NCBI GenBank assembly: GCA_023630585.1
Contig: CM042558.1
Coordinates: forward strand, 3,410,300-3,474,299
Direction: 5' to 3'
Source of the DNA: Cranoglanis bouderius
Taxonomy: Eukaryota; Chordata; Actinopteri; Siluriformes; Cranoglanididae
DNA: 64,000 bases
Shown here: piece by piece, positions 21,043 to 31,889 of the stretch
Position numbering within the stretch: the first letter of the stretch is position 1
Layout of the letters: every line of letters begins with the position of its first letter
Program-made: the position numbers and the translations under genes
The notes under the pieces: model-generated
Databases searched by the model: none
What the model saw: only the letters and a program-made list of their open reading frames with translations
What the model was told of the DNA's origin: nothing

Positions 21043-22614
21043 CAGTGGGGGAAAAAGTATTTGATCCCCTGCTGATTTTGTACGTTTGTCCACTGACAAA
21101 GAAATGATCAGTCTATAATTTTAATGGTAGGTGTATTTTAACAGTGAGAGACAGAATAACAACAAAAAAATCCAGAAAATCGCATTTCAAAAAAGTTATA
21201 AATTGATTTGCATTTTAATGAGTGAAATAAGTATTTGACCCCCTATCAATCAGCAAGATTTCTGGCTACCAGGTGTCTTTTACACAGGTAACGAGCTGAG
21301 ATTAGGAGCACTCTCTTAAAGGGAGTGCTTCTAATTTCAGCTTGTTACCTGTATAAAAGACACCTGTCCACAGAAACAATCAATCAATCAGATTCCAAAC
21401 TCTCCACCATGGCCAAGACCAAAGAGCTGTCCAAGGATGTCAGGGACAAGATTGTAGACCCACACAAGGCTGGAATGGGCTACAAGTCCATCGCCAAGCA
21501 GCTTGGTGAGAAGGTGACAACAGTTGGTGCGATTATTCGCAAATGGGAGAAACACAAAATAACGGTCAGTCTCCCTCGGTCTGGGGCTCCATGCAAGATC
21601 TCACCTCGTGGAGTTTCAATGATCATGAGAACAGTGAGGAATCAGCCCAGCATTACACGGGAGGATCTTGTTAATGATCTCAACGCAGGTGGGACCATAG
21701 TCACCAAGAAAACAATTGGTAACACACTACGCCGTGAAGGACTGAAATCCTGCAGTGCCCGCAAGGTCCCCCTGCTCAAGAAAGCACATGTACAGGCCCA
21801 TCTGAAGTTTGCCAATGAACATCTGAAAGTGTTGTGGTCAGATGAGACCAAAATCGAGCTCTTTGGCATCAACTCAACTCGCCGTGTTTGTAGGAGGAGG
21901 AATGCTGCCTATGTCCCCAAGAACACCATCCCCACCGTCAAACATGGAAGTGGGAACATTATACTTGGGGGTGTTTTTCTGCTAAGGGGACAGGACAACT
22001 GCACCGCATCAAAGGGATGATGGACGGGGCCATGTACTGTCAAATCTTGGGTGAGAACCTCCTTCCCTCAGCCAAGGCATTGAAAATGGGTCGTGGGTGG
22101 GTATTCCAGCATGACAATGACCCAAAACACACAGCCAAGGCAACAAAGGAATGGCTCAAGAAGAAGGACAATAAGGTCCAGGAGTGGCCTAGCCAGTCTC
22201 CAGACCTAAATCCCATAGAAAATCTGTGGAGGGAGCTGAAGGTTCGAGTTGCCAAACATCAGCCTCGAGACCTTAATGACTTGGAGAAGACCTGCAAAGA
22301 GGAGTGGGACAAAATCCCTCCTGAGATGTGTGCAAACCTGGTGGCCAACTATAAGAAACATCTGACCTCTGTGATTGTCAACAAGGGTTTTGCCACCAAG
22401 TACTAAGTCGAAGGGATCAAATACTTATTTCACTCATTAAAATGCAAATCAATTTATAACTTTTTTGAAATGCGTTTTTCTGGATTTTTTTGTTGTTATT
22501 CTGTCTCTCACTGTTAAAATACACCAACCATTAAAATTATAGACTGATCATTTCTTTGTCAGAGGGCAAACGTACAAAATCAGCAGGGGATCAAATACTT
22601 TCCCCCCCCCACTG
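21043..22614 (+). mobile_element. Nearly intact Tc1 (DD34E) transposon, inner layer
   Basis: A 1.57-kb element with long inverted repeats of about 210 bp. The left terminus is CAGTGGGGGAAAAAGTATTTG; the right is its near complement, ending CCCCACTG. The repeats remain highly similar, and the transposase has only one visible frameshift, so this is a relatively young copy. The left TA is intact (21041-21042), while the right target base is altered. Confidence 0.92.
21409..22406 (+). pseudogene. Tc1 transposase with a single frameshift
   Basis: The frame opens at ATG 21409 (MAKTKELSKDVRDKIVDPHK) and runs through the paired DNA-binding domain and WSDETKIELFG. It shifts near 21967, where one T appears to be missing before the WGCFSAKGTG block. 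It then continues in another frame to TAA at 22404-22406, through FQHDNDPKHTAKATKEWL and QSPDLNPIENLWRELK to GFATKY. The spacing from the second Asp to the Glu is 34. The length of about 332 codons is near the usual 340 of Tc1 transposases. Confidence 0.9.
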
Positions 22615-22990
22615 TTTACAGCTGGTACAGTACACAGTGAAACAAAACAACGTTCCTACAGGACCATGGTGCTACATAAAACAACACACTATACCACATG
22701 ACATGACATAGAACTAAATAAGATCTACAGATTCTACATAAAGTGCACGTGCAAACAACACAAGACAGTACAGTGACTCCTAAAACAGGACAATGGGCAC
22801 ATTAAGTAACAGTGTTGCGCCGACCAGTACACAGTTCTAGTGTGAAAGTGTCAAATATAACAGGTAGTGCAAAAAGATGCAAAAATACAAAAGAATAAAG
22901 AATAACAATATAATTAAAAAAGACATCTAGAAATTCTAAAGGATTCACAAACGTTCAAGCACCACTGTAAGTAATTGTGCAGTAATATAA

Positions 22991-24400
22991 TGTCACCCCA
23001 GTGCCGGAATCCATGAGAGACTTTACTTCCCAGAACACATTGCAGCCTACAAACATGGCCACCACAGACTACAATCCTCAGCACCCCACTCCACCCACAC
23101 TCACCAGAGTACTAACCATGCTTCCAATCACTCTCACAGCCTTTATAAACATACTTTGGACATTGCCTCATTGAGAAATAATGCTCATTGTGCCTTAACT
23201 GAACTTACCAAGCTTTTGATTCAGTGATTGATATTGTGGTTTTTGATATTGTCTTGTTTCCTGGTTTTTGTATTTTTGTATTTTGCCCCTGTATTGCTGT
23301 TTGCTGATCACCCGACCTTTTGCCTGTTCCTGGTTATGAATTTTGCTTCACGTTTTTGATCTGTTTGCCAGTTTCTAAATAAATTCTAAACTGCATTTGC
23401 ATCTATCTCTGACTTTGTTGCATAACAGATTACTTCGCCATCCCCATGGATGCAGCCAGAGATTCAAACTGGCGTAATAAAATGGCAGCCGAAGGAAAGC
23501 TAGTTGGAGAACACCAACAACATCTAGTCAAGCTAGACAGTAAGTTAAACATGCTCACCAGCATGATCTTTACCACCTTCATCTCCCACAGTGCCCCGGC
23601 TGCAAACCCCAGCTCGCTTATCTAAGTGGTATAAAGTGGTATCAAATAAGTGGGAGGGACTTCCCAGTGCAAAGGCTTCCTGCTACAGTGCTCACTGTAG
23701 GTTTCTGCCCAAGAGGGCATCTTGGACCAACAGAAGATCACACAATTCCTCAGCTTACTTATGGGAAAAAACCTCAAGTGGGCTACCGCGGTCTGGTATC
23801 AAGGAGGGGACTTATTGTCATCATACACTTTGTGGAACTGTTCCAGCAAATTTTTGACCATACCCCTGAAAGCAAGGAAATTTGCTTTCCCACCCAAGGG
23901 AAAAGAAATGCAGTCCTAACTCATCCAGAAAGTCCTCACAGAGCTGGCCTGTTGGGATGACAAAAGAGGTCTTTAGCAAGGCTAAAGCTAGTGGTCTACC
24001 CCCTCACAGAACCTATGACTATGCCATAGAACTGCTACCAGGTACTACTCCACCAACAACTGCATTTACCCGCTCTCTTTAACTGAACAGCAAGCCATGG
24101 AGAATTATGTCCAGGAGGCATTGCAAAACAGTTACATCTGCCCCTCCAGCTCTCCAGTATCCACTCCCTTCAGCTCTGGAACAGCTACGGTCAGCTAAAG
24201 TATACAAAATGTGATCTACACAGTGCTTACAACTTTGTTTGTATTAGAGAGGGTGATGAATGGAAAATGGCATTTAGCACCACCTCTGGTCATGCCTTAT
24301 GGGCTCTCTAACACCCCCTCAGCCTTTCGTGATTGCTTACATTGAGGACATTTTAATATACTCCCCCTCTGTGGAAATTCATGTCAAGCAAGTCCTGTCC
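22991..24400 (+). mobile_element. Decayed Ty3/gypsy LTR retrotransposon (5' LTR, gag and pol remnants)
   Basis: An LTR-like segment at 22991-23427 begins TGTCACC and ends ATAACA. A gag-like start at ATG 23446 (MDAARDSNWRNKMAAEG) follows. Frame-broken gag and pol pieces continue, including the approach to reverse transcriptase (HRTYDYAIELLPG; LSTEQQAMENYVQEAL) and a piece after it (YTKCDLHSAYN-like at about 24200). No 3' LTR or integrase is seen. The copy is fragmentary and internally deleted; its right side ends where a LINE begins, near 24405. Confidence 0.75.
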
Positions 24401-24404
24401 TATC

Positions 24405-24892
24405 TCTTATACAACCAGCTCTCTATAGAGTATTGATCCAATCACATCTGGACTACAGGAGTATAGTTTATGATTCTGCCAGAAAATCATACAAACAAAA
24501 ACTTGACACAGTACACCATCAGGGACTATGACTTGCCTTGGGAGCATTCAGAACCACACCAGTGTAAAGCCTGTACGCTGAAACCAACGAACCATCACTT
24601 CAAAATAGACGGCTGAAGCTATCGCTCCAATACACTGTAAAACTAAAGGCAAACAAAAATAACCCAGCCTACTCTTCAGTCTTCCATCCCTAATACATTC
24701 ACCAGTATGAGAACAAACCTAAAAGCATTAGACCTTTTGGCATACGCATCAAAACACACCTGGAAAATCTAAACATAAACTTGGACAACCTAAACCAAAT
24801 GCACTTCAGCTCTTCACCCACTTGGACACTAAAGAAACCAATAATCAACATGGATCTGACTCAGCAGAATAAAGGAATGACGCACCCAAATA
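24405..24892 (+). mobile_element. LINE fragment, reverse transcriptase C-terminal region (left half)
   Basis: Plus-strand broken frames resemble the end of a LINE reverse transcriptase (IQSHLDYRSIVYDSARKSY, then LGAFRTTPV). The element is split by a Tc1-like insertion at 24895 and resumes at 26459 with the RNase H domain. Confidence 0.75.
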
Positions 24893-24894
24893 TA

Positions 24895-26456
24895 CAGCCG
24901 TGGCCAAAAGTTTTGAGAATGACACAAATATTAATTTTTACAAAGTCTGCTGCCTCAGTTTTTCTGATGGCAATTTGCATATACTCCAGAATGTTATGAA
25001 GAGTGATCAGATGAATTGCAATTAATTTCAAAGTCCCTCTTTGCCATGAAATGAACTTAATCCCAAAAAAACATGTCCACTGCATTTCAGCCCTTCCACA
25101 AAAGGACCAGCTGACATCACGTCAGTGATTCTCTCGTTAACACAGGTGAGAGTGTTAATGAGGACAAGGCTGGAGATCGCTCTGTCATGCTGATTGAGTT
25201 AGAATAACAGACTGGAAGCTTTAAAAGGAGGGTGGTGCTTGAAATTATTGTTCTTCCACTGTTAACTATGGTTACCTGCAAGGAAACACGTGCAGCCATC
25301 ATTGCTTTGCACAAAAAGGGATTCACAGGCAAGGATATTGCTGCTAGTAAGATTGCACCTAAATCAACCATTTATCGGATCATCAAGACCTCCAAGAAGA
25401 GAGGTTCAACTGCTGCGAAGAAGGCTTCAGGGCACCCAAGAAAGTCCAGCAAGCGTCAGGACCGTCTCCTAAAGTTGATTCAGCTGCAGAATCGGGGCAC
25501 CACCAGTGCAGAGCTTGCTCGGGAATGGCAGCAGGCAGGTGTGAGTGTGTCTGCATGCACAGTAAGGCGAAGACTTTTGGAGGATGGCCTGGTGTCAAGA
25601 AGGGCAGCAAAGAAGCCACTTCTCTCCAGGAAAAACATCAGGGACAGACTGCTATTCTGCAAAAAGTACAGGGATTGGACTGCTGAGGACTGGGGTAATG
25701 TCATTTTCTCTGATGAATCCCCTTTCCGATTGTTTGGGACATCTGGAAAAAAGCTTGTCCGGAGAAGAAAAGGTGAGCGCTACCATCAGTCCTGTGTCAT
25801 GCCAACAGTAAAGCATCCTGAGACCACTCATGTGTGGGGTTGCTTCTCAGCCAAGGGAGTGGGCTCACTCACAATTTTGCCTAAGAACACAGCCATGAAT
25901 AAAGAATGGTACAAAAAGAGAGAGAGCAACTTCTCCCAACCATCCAAGAACAGTTTGGTGAAAAACAATGCCTTTTCCAGCATGATGGGGCACCTTGCCA
26001 CAAGGCAAAAGTGATAACGAAGTGGCTCGGGGAACAAAACATCGACATTTTGGGTCCATGGCCAGGAAACTCCCCAGACCTTAATCCCACTGAGAATTTG
26101 TGGTCAATCCTCAAGAGGCGGGTGGACAAACAAAAACCCACAAACACTGACAAACTCCAAGCATTGATTATGCAAGAATGGGCTGCCATCAGTCAGGATG
26201 TGGCCCAGAAGTTGATTGACAGCATGCCAGAGCGAATTGCAGAGGTCTTGAAAAATAAGGGTCAACACTTCAAATATTGACTTTTTGCATAAACTTCATG
26301 TAATTGTCAGTAAAAGCCATTGACACTTATGAAATGCTTGTGATTATACTTCAGTAACAGTTAGTAACATCTGACAAAAAGATCTAAAAACACTGAAGCA
26401 GTAGACTTTGTGAAAATTAATATTTGTGTCATTCTCAAAACTTTTGGCCACGGCTG
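24895..26456 (+). mobile_element. Tc1-like transposon with DD35E spacing, nearly complete
   Basis: A 1562-bp element with precise inverted termini CAGCCGTGGCC...GGCCACGGCTG, flanked by TA at 24893-24894 and 26457-26458. It inserted into a LINE whose two halves remain collinear. The transposase at 25268-26280 carries one frameshift. Confidence 0.93.
25268..26280 (+). pseudogene. Transposase of the DD35E element, one frameshift
   Basis: The start is ATG 25268 (MVTCKETRAAIIALHKKG). An N-terminal helix-turn-helix pair reaches about residue 110. The catalytic positions are FSDESPFRLFG, FQHDGAPCHKAKV and NSPDLNPTENLW, with 35 residues between the second Asp and the Glu. The frame shifts at about 25905-25920, in the segment after KEWYK, and continues as REQLLPTIQEQFGEKQ to HFKY and a stop. 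The joined length is about 337 codons, the normal size, so inactivation looks recent. Confidence 0.9.
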
Positions 26457-26458
26457 TA

Positions 26459-27310
26459 TACAAACAGCAATATTTAGACATCAGAAATCTTTTCCCTTCT
26501 CATATACCTATATTCACAGATGGCTCGAAAGTGGAAAATGGTGTAACTGCAGCAGTGGTGACCAGATGACAACAACGTTATGGAACTCGCATTCCAAAAC
26601 ACTGTTCAATCTTCACAGCTGAAGCACGTGCCCTACTACTAGCCCTGGAATATATCGAAAAAGCTCAACAAAAGAACTTTATCATTTTCACAGACTCCAA
26701 ATCCTGTCTCCCAGCAATGGAAACTTCAAAAACCGATCACCCCTTGATAGACTGCATCTTAACCAAAGTGGACCAATTACAGCACCGACCCACTAGCATC
26801 ATCTTCTGCTGGGTTCCAAGTCATATCGGTCTAGCAGGAAACGAACAAGCGGATATGGCTGCAAAGGAGGCAATCAAGAAAAAAATAGAAGATTGTCAAA
26901 TCCCCCCCTCTGACCTCAAACCTGCTGTTAACCACTATATACTAAACAAGTGGCAAGAAGAATGGGACACGTGTATAAACAATAAATTACATGCAGTTCA
27001 CCCAAAAATCCCCAACAGACACTTAACCCCTTTTAAAACTAGATTTGACCAAGTGGTATACACTAGATGTCGCATAGGCCACTCAAGACTAACCCATACA
27101 TTCCTACTAAAAGACGAAAGCCCGATTTCTTGTATGTTCTGCAATTCCCTGCTCTCCATTAAACATCTTTTATTGGACTGTACTGCGCTTAGCACAAGGA
27201 GACAACAGTTTTACGGAGTAAGCTCCCTTAAGGACTTGTTCTGTAAGGTTTTACCAGAAAAGGTTTTAGAATTTCTATCACATGTCAATGTAAAACACCT
27301 CATATAACCA
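26459..27310 (+). mobile_element. LINE right half: RNase H domain and C-terminal zinc-knuckle region
   Basis: The segment resumes the split LINE: IFTDGSKVENGVTAA, FTAEARALLLALEYIEK and FTDSKSCLPAM, then FCWVPSHIGLAGNEQADMAA, which are the Asp, Glu, Asp and His/Asp blocks of RNase H. A tail with CMFC and HLLLDC, a Cys/His motif, follows. The frame at 26717-27307 is open. RNase H places it in the I-like group of non-LTR elements. The GT-rich stretch after 27330 may be its tail. Confidence 0.8.
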
Positions 27311-27334
27311 TACCCGCTGTAACTTGGTTTTTTT

Positions 27335-27850
27335 TTTGTGTGTGTGTGTGTGTGGGGGGGTGTGTGTGTGTGTGTTTTGTACTGTACTCATGCAACACTT
27401 GAAATGTCTGTAAGTCTGTTTTTGACATGAAATAGCCATAGATGCTGACATGGCATTAAAAATGCATGTAATGCATGCAAATAAAAAGGCAAATTATTTG
27501 CTTTTGTTGTTCATAATGATCAAAAAATACACATTATAACCCATATAGGATTTGGGAATATGGCTTCACATTGCAGTGATCCACCATATTACTGAGTTCA
27601 TTCATTCATTCATTCATTCATTCATTCATTCATTCATCTTTAGTAACTAAGACTAAGATTTCCAAGTCCTTCTGAAAAACAAATATATTCATGACTTACA
27701 TCATTTTTACTGTGGCATTAGACTGCAAAGGATGCGTCATCCTGCACATGCATTAATAGTATCTTAGCTCCTCCAGCAGTGCTATTCAACCAATGTATAT
27801 CAGAACCTCTTATGTATAAAAATTTTAAAAAAAATCAAGGTCAACATTAT
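27335..27850. other. Intergenic with GT and ATTC microsatellites
   Basis: A GT/GGGG-interrupted tract lies at 27337-27376, and an (ATTC)n tract of ten units at about 27598-27637. No gene is seen. Confidence 0.75.
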
Positions 27851-27908
27851 TTGAATATATAGTTGATATAAAAAAAGTCTACACAACCCTGTTAAAATTT
27901 CAGATGAA

Positions 27909-27943
<35 letters not shown>

Positions 27944-28500
27944 TAACCAAGATAACTTGTGTCAGATCTTTTCCTACCTTTATTGTTATAGTATACGCAG
28001 CCAACAGAATTCAAGTTGGAAGCAACTAGAAATGTTTTAGGGAGGAAAAAATACAATAATCTGGTTTCACAAATGTGCACACTTATTAACTAATTCTTTG
28101 TTAAAGCACCTTATGTCTGTAATACAACATTCAGTGGTTTTGAGTCCACCAACTTATCTTGATTTGGCAATTTTATTCCACTTTTCCTTGAAAAACCTCT
28201 TTCGCTCTATCAAATTGTGAATCGATCTTCTGTGCACAGCCATCTTCAAGTCATTCCACAGGTCTTCGGATTTGGGCTATGACTGGACCATTCCAAAACA
28301 TTGATTGTTTTTCTTCTGAAACCATTCCTTTGCTGACTTGGATATGCGCTTTGGGTCATTGTTGTGCTGGAAAGTGAATTTTTTCCCTTTGTCTTCAGTT
28401 GTCTAACAGAGCTGCAGTCCCAACTGAAGAGAAGATGCCGCATAACATGATGCTGCCACCAACATGCTTCACTGTGGGTATGGTGTGCTCTGGGTGATGG
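27850..28500 (-). mobile_element. Tc1 fragment with an (AAAG)n tract
   Basis: The minus strand contains the Tc1 catalytic segments in broken frames: the complement of the GGSIMLCGIFSS-like block near 28440, the HNNDPKRI-like block near 28350 and the KNLWNDLK-like block near 28255. An (AAAG)n microsatellite lies at about 27907-27943 near its left end. Confidence 0.75.
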
Positions 28501-28504
28501 AGTA

Positions 28505-29720
28505 TCATCAGGATAACAGTGGAAATTATTCTCGCATTTTCTGATAATATTTCCAAGGGGCAGCATATATAAAGAAAACAGCAGGGGACCTAACACCAAT
28601 CCTTGCGGCACACCGTACTTTACTGCCGTTAAGTTAGAAAGTTCATCATTTAAATAAACAAAATGGTAGCGGTCAGACAGGTAGGATCTAAACCACTTTA
28701 ATCTCTGTTCTCTGTGCTGTGATAGGGCCTGAAACCTGATTGAAATTCTTCATAGATACCATTTTTCTGCAAAAAGGAGCATAATTGAGCAGACACGACC
28801 TTTTCTAATACTTTAGACATAAATGGAAGGTTTGAGATTGGTCTGTAATTTACTAGTTTACTAGGATCTAGTTTTGGTTTCTTAAGGAGAGGCTTAATAA
28901 CCGCCAGGTTGAATGTTCTCAGGACGTGACACAGAGATAAAGAGGATTTAATAATATTGAGGAAAGGCTCTCCTACTACAGGAAGCAACTCTTTCATTAG
29001 ATTAGTGGGTATGGTATCTAGTATACATGTGGTTGATTTTGACTTTGATGATGAAGGCAGTGGTAGCTCAGTGGTTAAGGCATTGTACTACTTATCAGGA
29101 GGTTATGAGTTCAAATCCCAGCACCACCAACCTGCCACTGTTGGGCCCTTGAGCAAGACTCTTAACCCTCAATTGCTCAGCTATATAAATGAAATAAAAA
29201 ATGTAAGTTGCTCTGGATAAGGGTGTCTGGTAAATGATGTGTTGATAAGTTTTGTAAGTCCTTTCTCTCCAATAGCGGTAAAGGACTGCAATTGTTCTTG
29301 GGAAATGATATTTGAGGCTAAAACCTGTGATGCTGCTGTTGCTTGTACATTTCCAATTTTATTCCTAATGCTTTCAATTAAATGAATGAAGAAATCCATG
29401 AAGTCATTACTACTAAATTGTGTTGGAATGTTCAGTTTGGGCGACGACTTATTATTTGTTAATCTAGATATTGTATTGAATAAAAACCTAGGATTGTTTT
29501 GGTTACTTTCTATGAGTTTACGTAGATACTCTGCCCTAGCAGCTTTTAGACCCTGTCTATAGCTAGACATACTTTTTTAAATTAAAAAATGATTAAACAT
29601 ACATTTAAGTCTTGTGGTTTAAGAACTTCTCTAATTAAGTTCTTTTTTCTTTCTCTTAGTAGTGTTTTATCTAGCCCTCTATTACATTCTCTCCTTCCTT
29701 CATGGTATCATTTCATCTCT
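28505..29720 (-). mobile_element. L2/CR1-group LINE fragment, SINE-interrupted
   Basis: Minus-strand reverse transcriptase pieces: KPKLDPSKLVNYRPISNLPF and FQSGFRPYHSTE (28997-28698), PQGLVLGPLLFSLYMLPLG with YPDDT in place of YADDT (28611-28500), and the upstream AEYLRKLIESNQNNPRFLFN region (29570-29240). It is the same family as the element at 60768-64000 but more decayed. A SINE splits it at about 29050-29240. Confidence 0.85.
29050..29240 (+). mobile_element. tRNA-derived SINE inside a LINE
   Basis: The head GCAGTGGTAGCTCAGTGGTT resembles an A box, GAGTTCAAATCC resembles a B box, and the tail carries GTTGCTCTGGATAAGGGTGT. It is a typical tRNA-head SINE of about 190 bp inserted in the flanking LINE. 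Confidence 0.82.
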
Positions 29721-30180
29721 GATTATATCTGTCCTATACTCGAAGTGCAGTGGGCATGTGATTAGACCACATGCTCATATTTAGATCATGTGTTATACAT
29801 ATTTTTGTATAATGCGTCACTGTCTCTCCACATCTGATAAGATATAATTCACAAAGCAAATCCTTTGTGAATTTCACTGCTCGGTCAAACCACCTTACAA
29901 TAGTTGTGTTCAGGTCATGGATTTTCTAAGTTTATTTAGTTCCTTTGACATAATCTTGCGCTAAATGCCACATTAACCAATATTGATAGCTGCTACAATA
30001 CATTATCACATCCACCACATTGGAAAGGACAAGATTCGAATGTAAGCCAACACAAAATACAAAATGCAATTTTATGCTGATAAAATGGCCTAGAAATTTA
30101 TTCAACTAATTATCACAGCAATTGCTTTGTTACACACATCATACATTCTTGCACATTACAGGCAGTGTAAATGTACTATA
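29720..30180. other. Intergenic, nothing recognised
   Basis: AT-rich sequence without coding or repeat signals that I can name. Confidence 0.5.
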
Positions 30181-30182
30181 TA

Positions 30183-31022
30183 CAGTTGCAATCACAATTA
30201 TTCAACCCCCATTGCAAATCAGCTTTATTGTCAAAATGTACAGACTTTCAGCTGTTTGCAATGAACAAATCAAACAAAAGCAGTTGAAATAGCTCAACAC
30301 AATGAATGCTTCAAGTGGTTTCCCCAAATTCAACTGAAAATGCAACTTATAATGACTTCTCCAGTGTCAAATTATTTAACCCCTTCATGGCAAGCATCTT
30401 TAGTACTTAGTAGAGCACCATTTTGTTGTTATGACCTGCTGCAAATGAGATGCATAGCCAGACACCAGCTTCTGGCAGCGTTCCTGAGGCATCTTAGCCC
30501 ATTCCTCATGAGCAATGGCCTCCAGTTCAGTAATATTCTTGGGTTTGCGTGCTGCAGCCGCCTTCTTCAAATCCCACCAGAGATTTTCTATGGGGTTCAA
30601 GTCAGGTGACTGTGATGGCCCTGTAGAATCTTCCAGTACTTCTTCTGCAACCAAGCCTTGGTGGAATTTGAGGTATGCTTGGGATCATTGTCCTGTTGGA
30701 AAGTCCAATGACGCCCAAGCTTCAGCTTCCTCATAGACGGCATGACGTTTTCTCCTAGGATTTCCTGATACTTCGATAAATCCCTCTTGTTTTCCACATG
30801 CTGCAGGTTTCCAGTGCCAGAGGATGAAAAGCAGCCCCAGGGCATCACAGTGCCAGCACCATGCTTGACTGTGGACAGAGTGTTCTTTCTTCATTCTTCT
30901 TTCTCCAGACATACCGCTGATCCATCGTGCCGAAAAGTTCCAGTTTTGTTTCATCGCTCCACAGAACAGAATCCCAAAACTTCTGTGCCTTATTTATATG
31001 ATTTTGAGCCGATTTTTCTTGT
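30183..31022 (-). mobile_element. Tc1 element, second copy of the 10741 family, truncated
   Basis: The left terminus after TA at 30181-30182 (CAGTTGCAATCACAATTATT) is followed by minus-strand transposase: 30654-30400 (SQSPDLNPIENLWWDLKKAA) and 30848-30597 (QQDNDPKHTSNSTKAWLQKK). The 5' part is cut off at 31022, where the short DD38E-family derivative begins. Confidence 0.88.
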
Positions 31023-31023
31023 G

Positions 31024-31335
31024 CTGGTAAGTTTTATTGAGCATCTTGCAGAACCAGCCACAGTTCTTAAGGAGGCTTTGACTTTCGCACTCGCTTCTTA
31101 TTTTTGCAGCAAAACCCAGCAGCCTTCATTGTGTTTTTTCTATGAAAAGTGTCTCTTATGTAATACGCTGCTTTCTTTAATGTGATGCAAACATTTTTCT
31201 GTAACATTTAATTTTGTTCTAGAAAACTAACGTTTGGGATTCTAAAATGTTTCTTGTACTGAATTGATAATGTAGAAGTCATAAAATAAAAAATCTATAA
31301 CAAAGTTTGTACTAAAAAAAAATAGGGCACCCTAA
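31024..31335 (-). mobile_element. Short non-autonomous Tc1-like element, broken copy 4
   Basis: The sequence matches copies 1-3 from the retained transposase remnant (complement of CTGGTAAGTTTTATTGAGCA) to near the terminus at 31330, where the end is degraded. The other half is missing at the junction with the Tc1 at 31022. Confidence 0.82.
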
Positions 31336-31574
31336 TATATACACTATATATACACTGTCAAATTATTTATTTTTTTTAGACTATTTTCTGGAAACCAGCA
31401 AGGCCATACTATGTAGGCTAAATCATTATCTAAAACTAAAATGACTGTCATTTCCACAGACTTTGACTTAGATACTATAAAACAATCTTGAATTACAAAT
31501 CCAATTGCAAAACTTATATGATCTAAATTCTTATGCAAGAAAATTAGCTAAGAACTTAGGTCAAGCTAAATAAG

Positions 31575-31885
31575 ATACACTATAAGGCCAAAAGTAAGAG
31601 GAACTATAGGGCCTAGCCCAAACCTGTTCCAGCATGACAAAGCAAGGCATGGTCTGCCAAGGTTGGCTTGGAAGCACTCAAGTGGCCTCCACAGAGTCCT
31701 GACCTCAACCCCACTGAACATCTTTGGGATGAACTGGAACCCCAACAGCATGCCAGGCATTCTGGCCAGATATCAGTGCCTGACTTCTGCAACTGCATAT
31801 TAATGCCATTCCTTTGAAATAAGGTGTTCAACAAACACACAAAAGTGTCATGATCATGTGTCCACATACTTTTGGCCAAACAGTG
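31575..31885 (+). mobile_element. Tc1-like fragment of another family
   Basis: The left part has GGCCAAAAGTA and the right end CACATACTTTTGGCC. Between them are broken transposase codons from the QHDKA and WPPQSPDLNPTEHLWDEL regions. It is a deletion-bearing remnant; relatives lie at 35848-35945 and 48320-49073. Confidence 0.75.
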
Positions 31886-31889
31886 TAAT

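Larger units (their letters stand above)
20990..22930. repeat. Unclassified interspersed repeat, middle layer of the nest
   Basis: About 50 bases (20990-21040, CAAGTTGCTTTATTGTCATT) and 22617-22930 (ACGTTCCTACAGGACCATGG and onward) look like the two parts of one repeat split by the Tc1 at 21043. I recognise the sequence type as common in fish but cannot assign a class; it has no coding capacity. Confidence 0.55.
20069..22967 (+). mobile_element. Tc1 (DD34E) element, outer layer of a three-level nest
   Basis: The left terminus at 20069 (CAGTGTTGCTTGAAAG) and the right terminus ending CAAGCACCACTG at 22967 are bordered by TA. The element's own sequence is 20069 to about 20985 and about 22931-22967. 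The transposase starts at 20433 (MAQAKEIYEDLRKRVVDAQQ) and is frame-broken; it includes KHGGGIIMVWTCFAASG. The C-terminal half was lost when the next repeat entered. Confidence 0.85.

Noticed and set aside
23591..24082. Several overlapping frames of 65-97 codons
   Set aside because: Overlapping shadow frames in the decayed gypsy gag/pol region; none is a host gene.
27598..27637. CRISPR-like direct repeats
   Set aside because: A simple ATTC microsatellite without spacers, in a vertebrate-like genome.
29050..29120. Possible tRNA gene (A-box- and B-box-like sequence)
   Set aside because: It is the head of a SINE with the family's tail and does not form a plausible complete cloverleaf.
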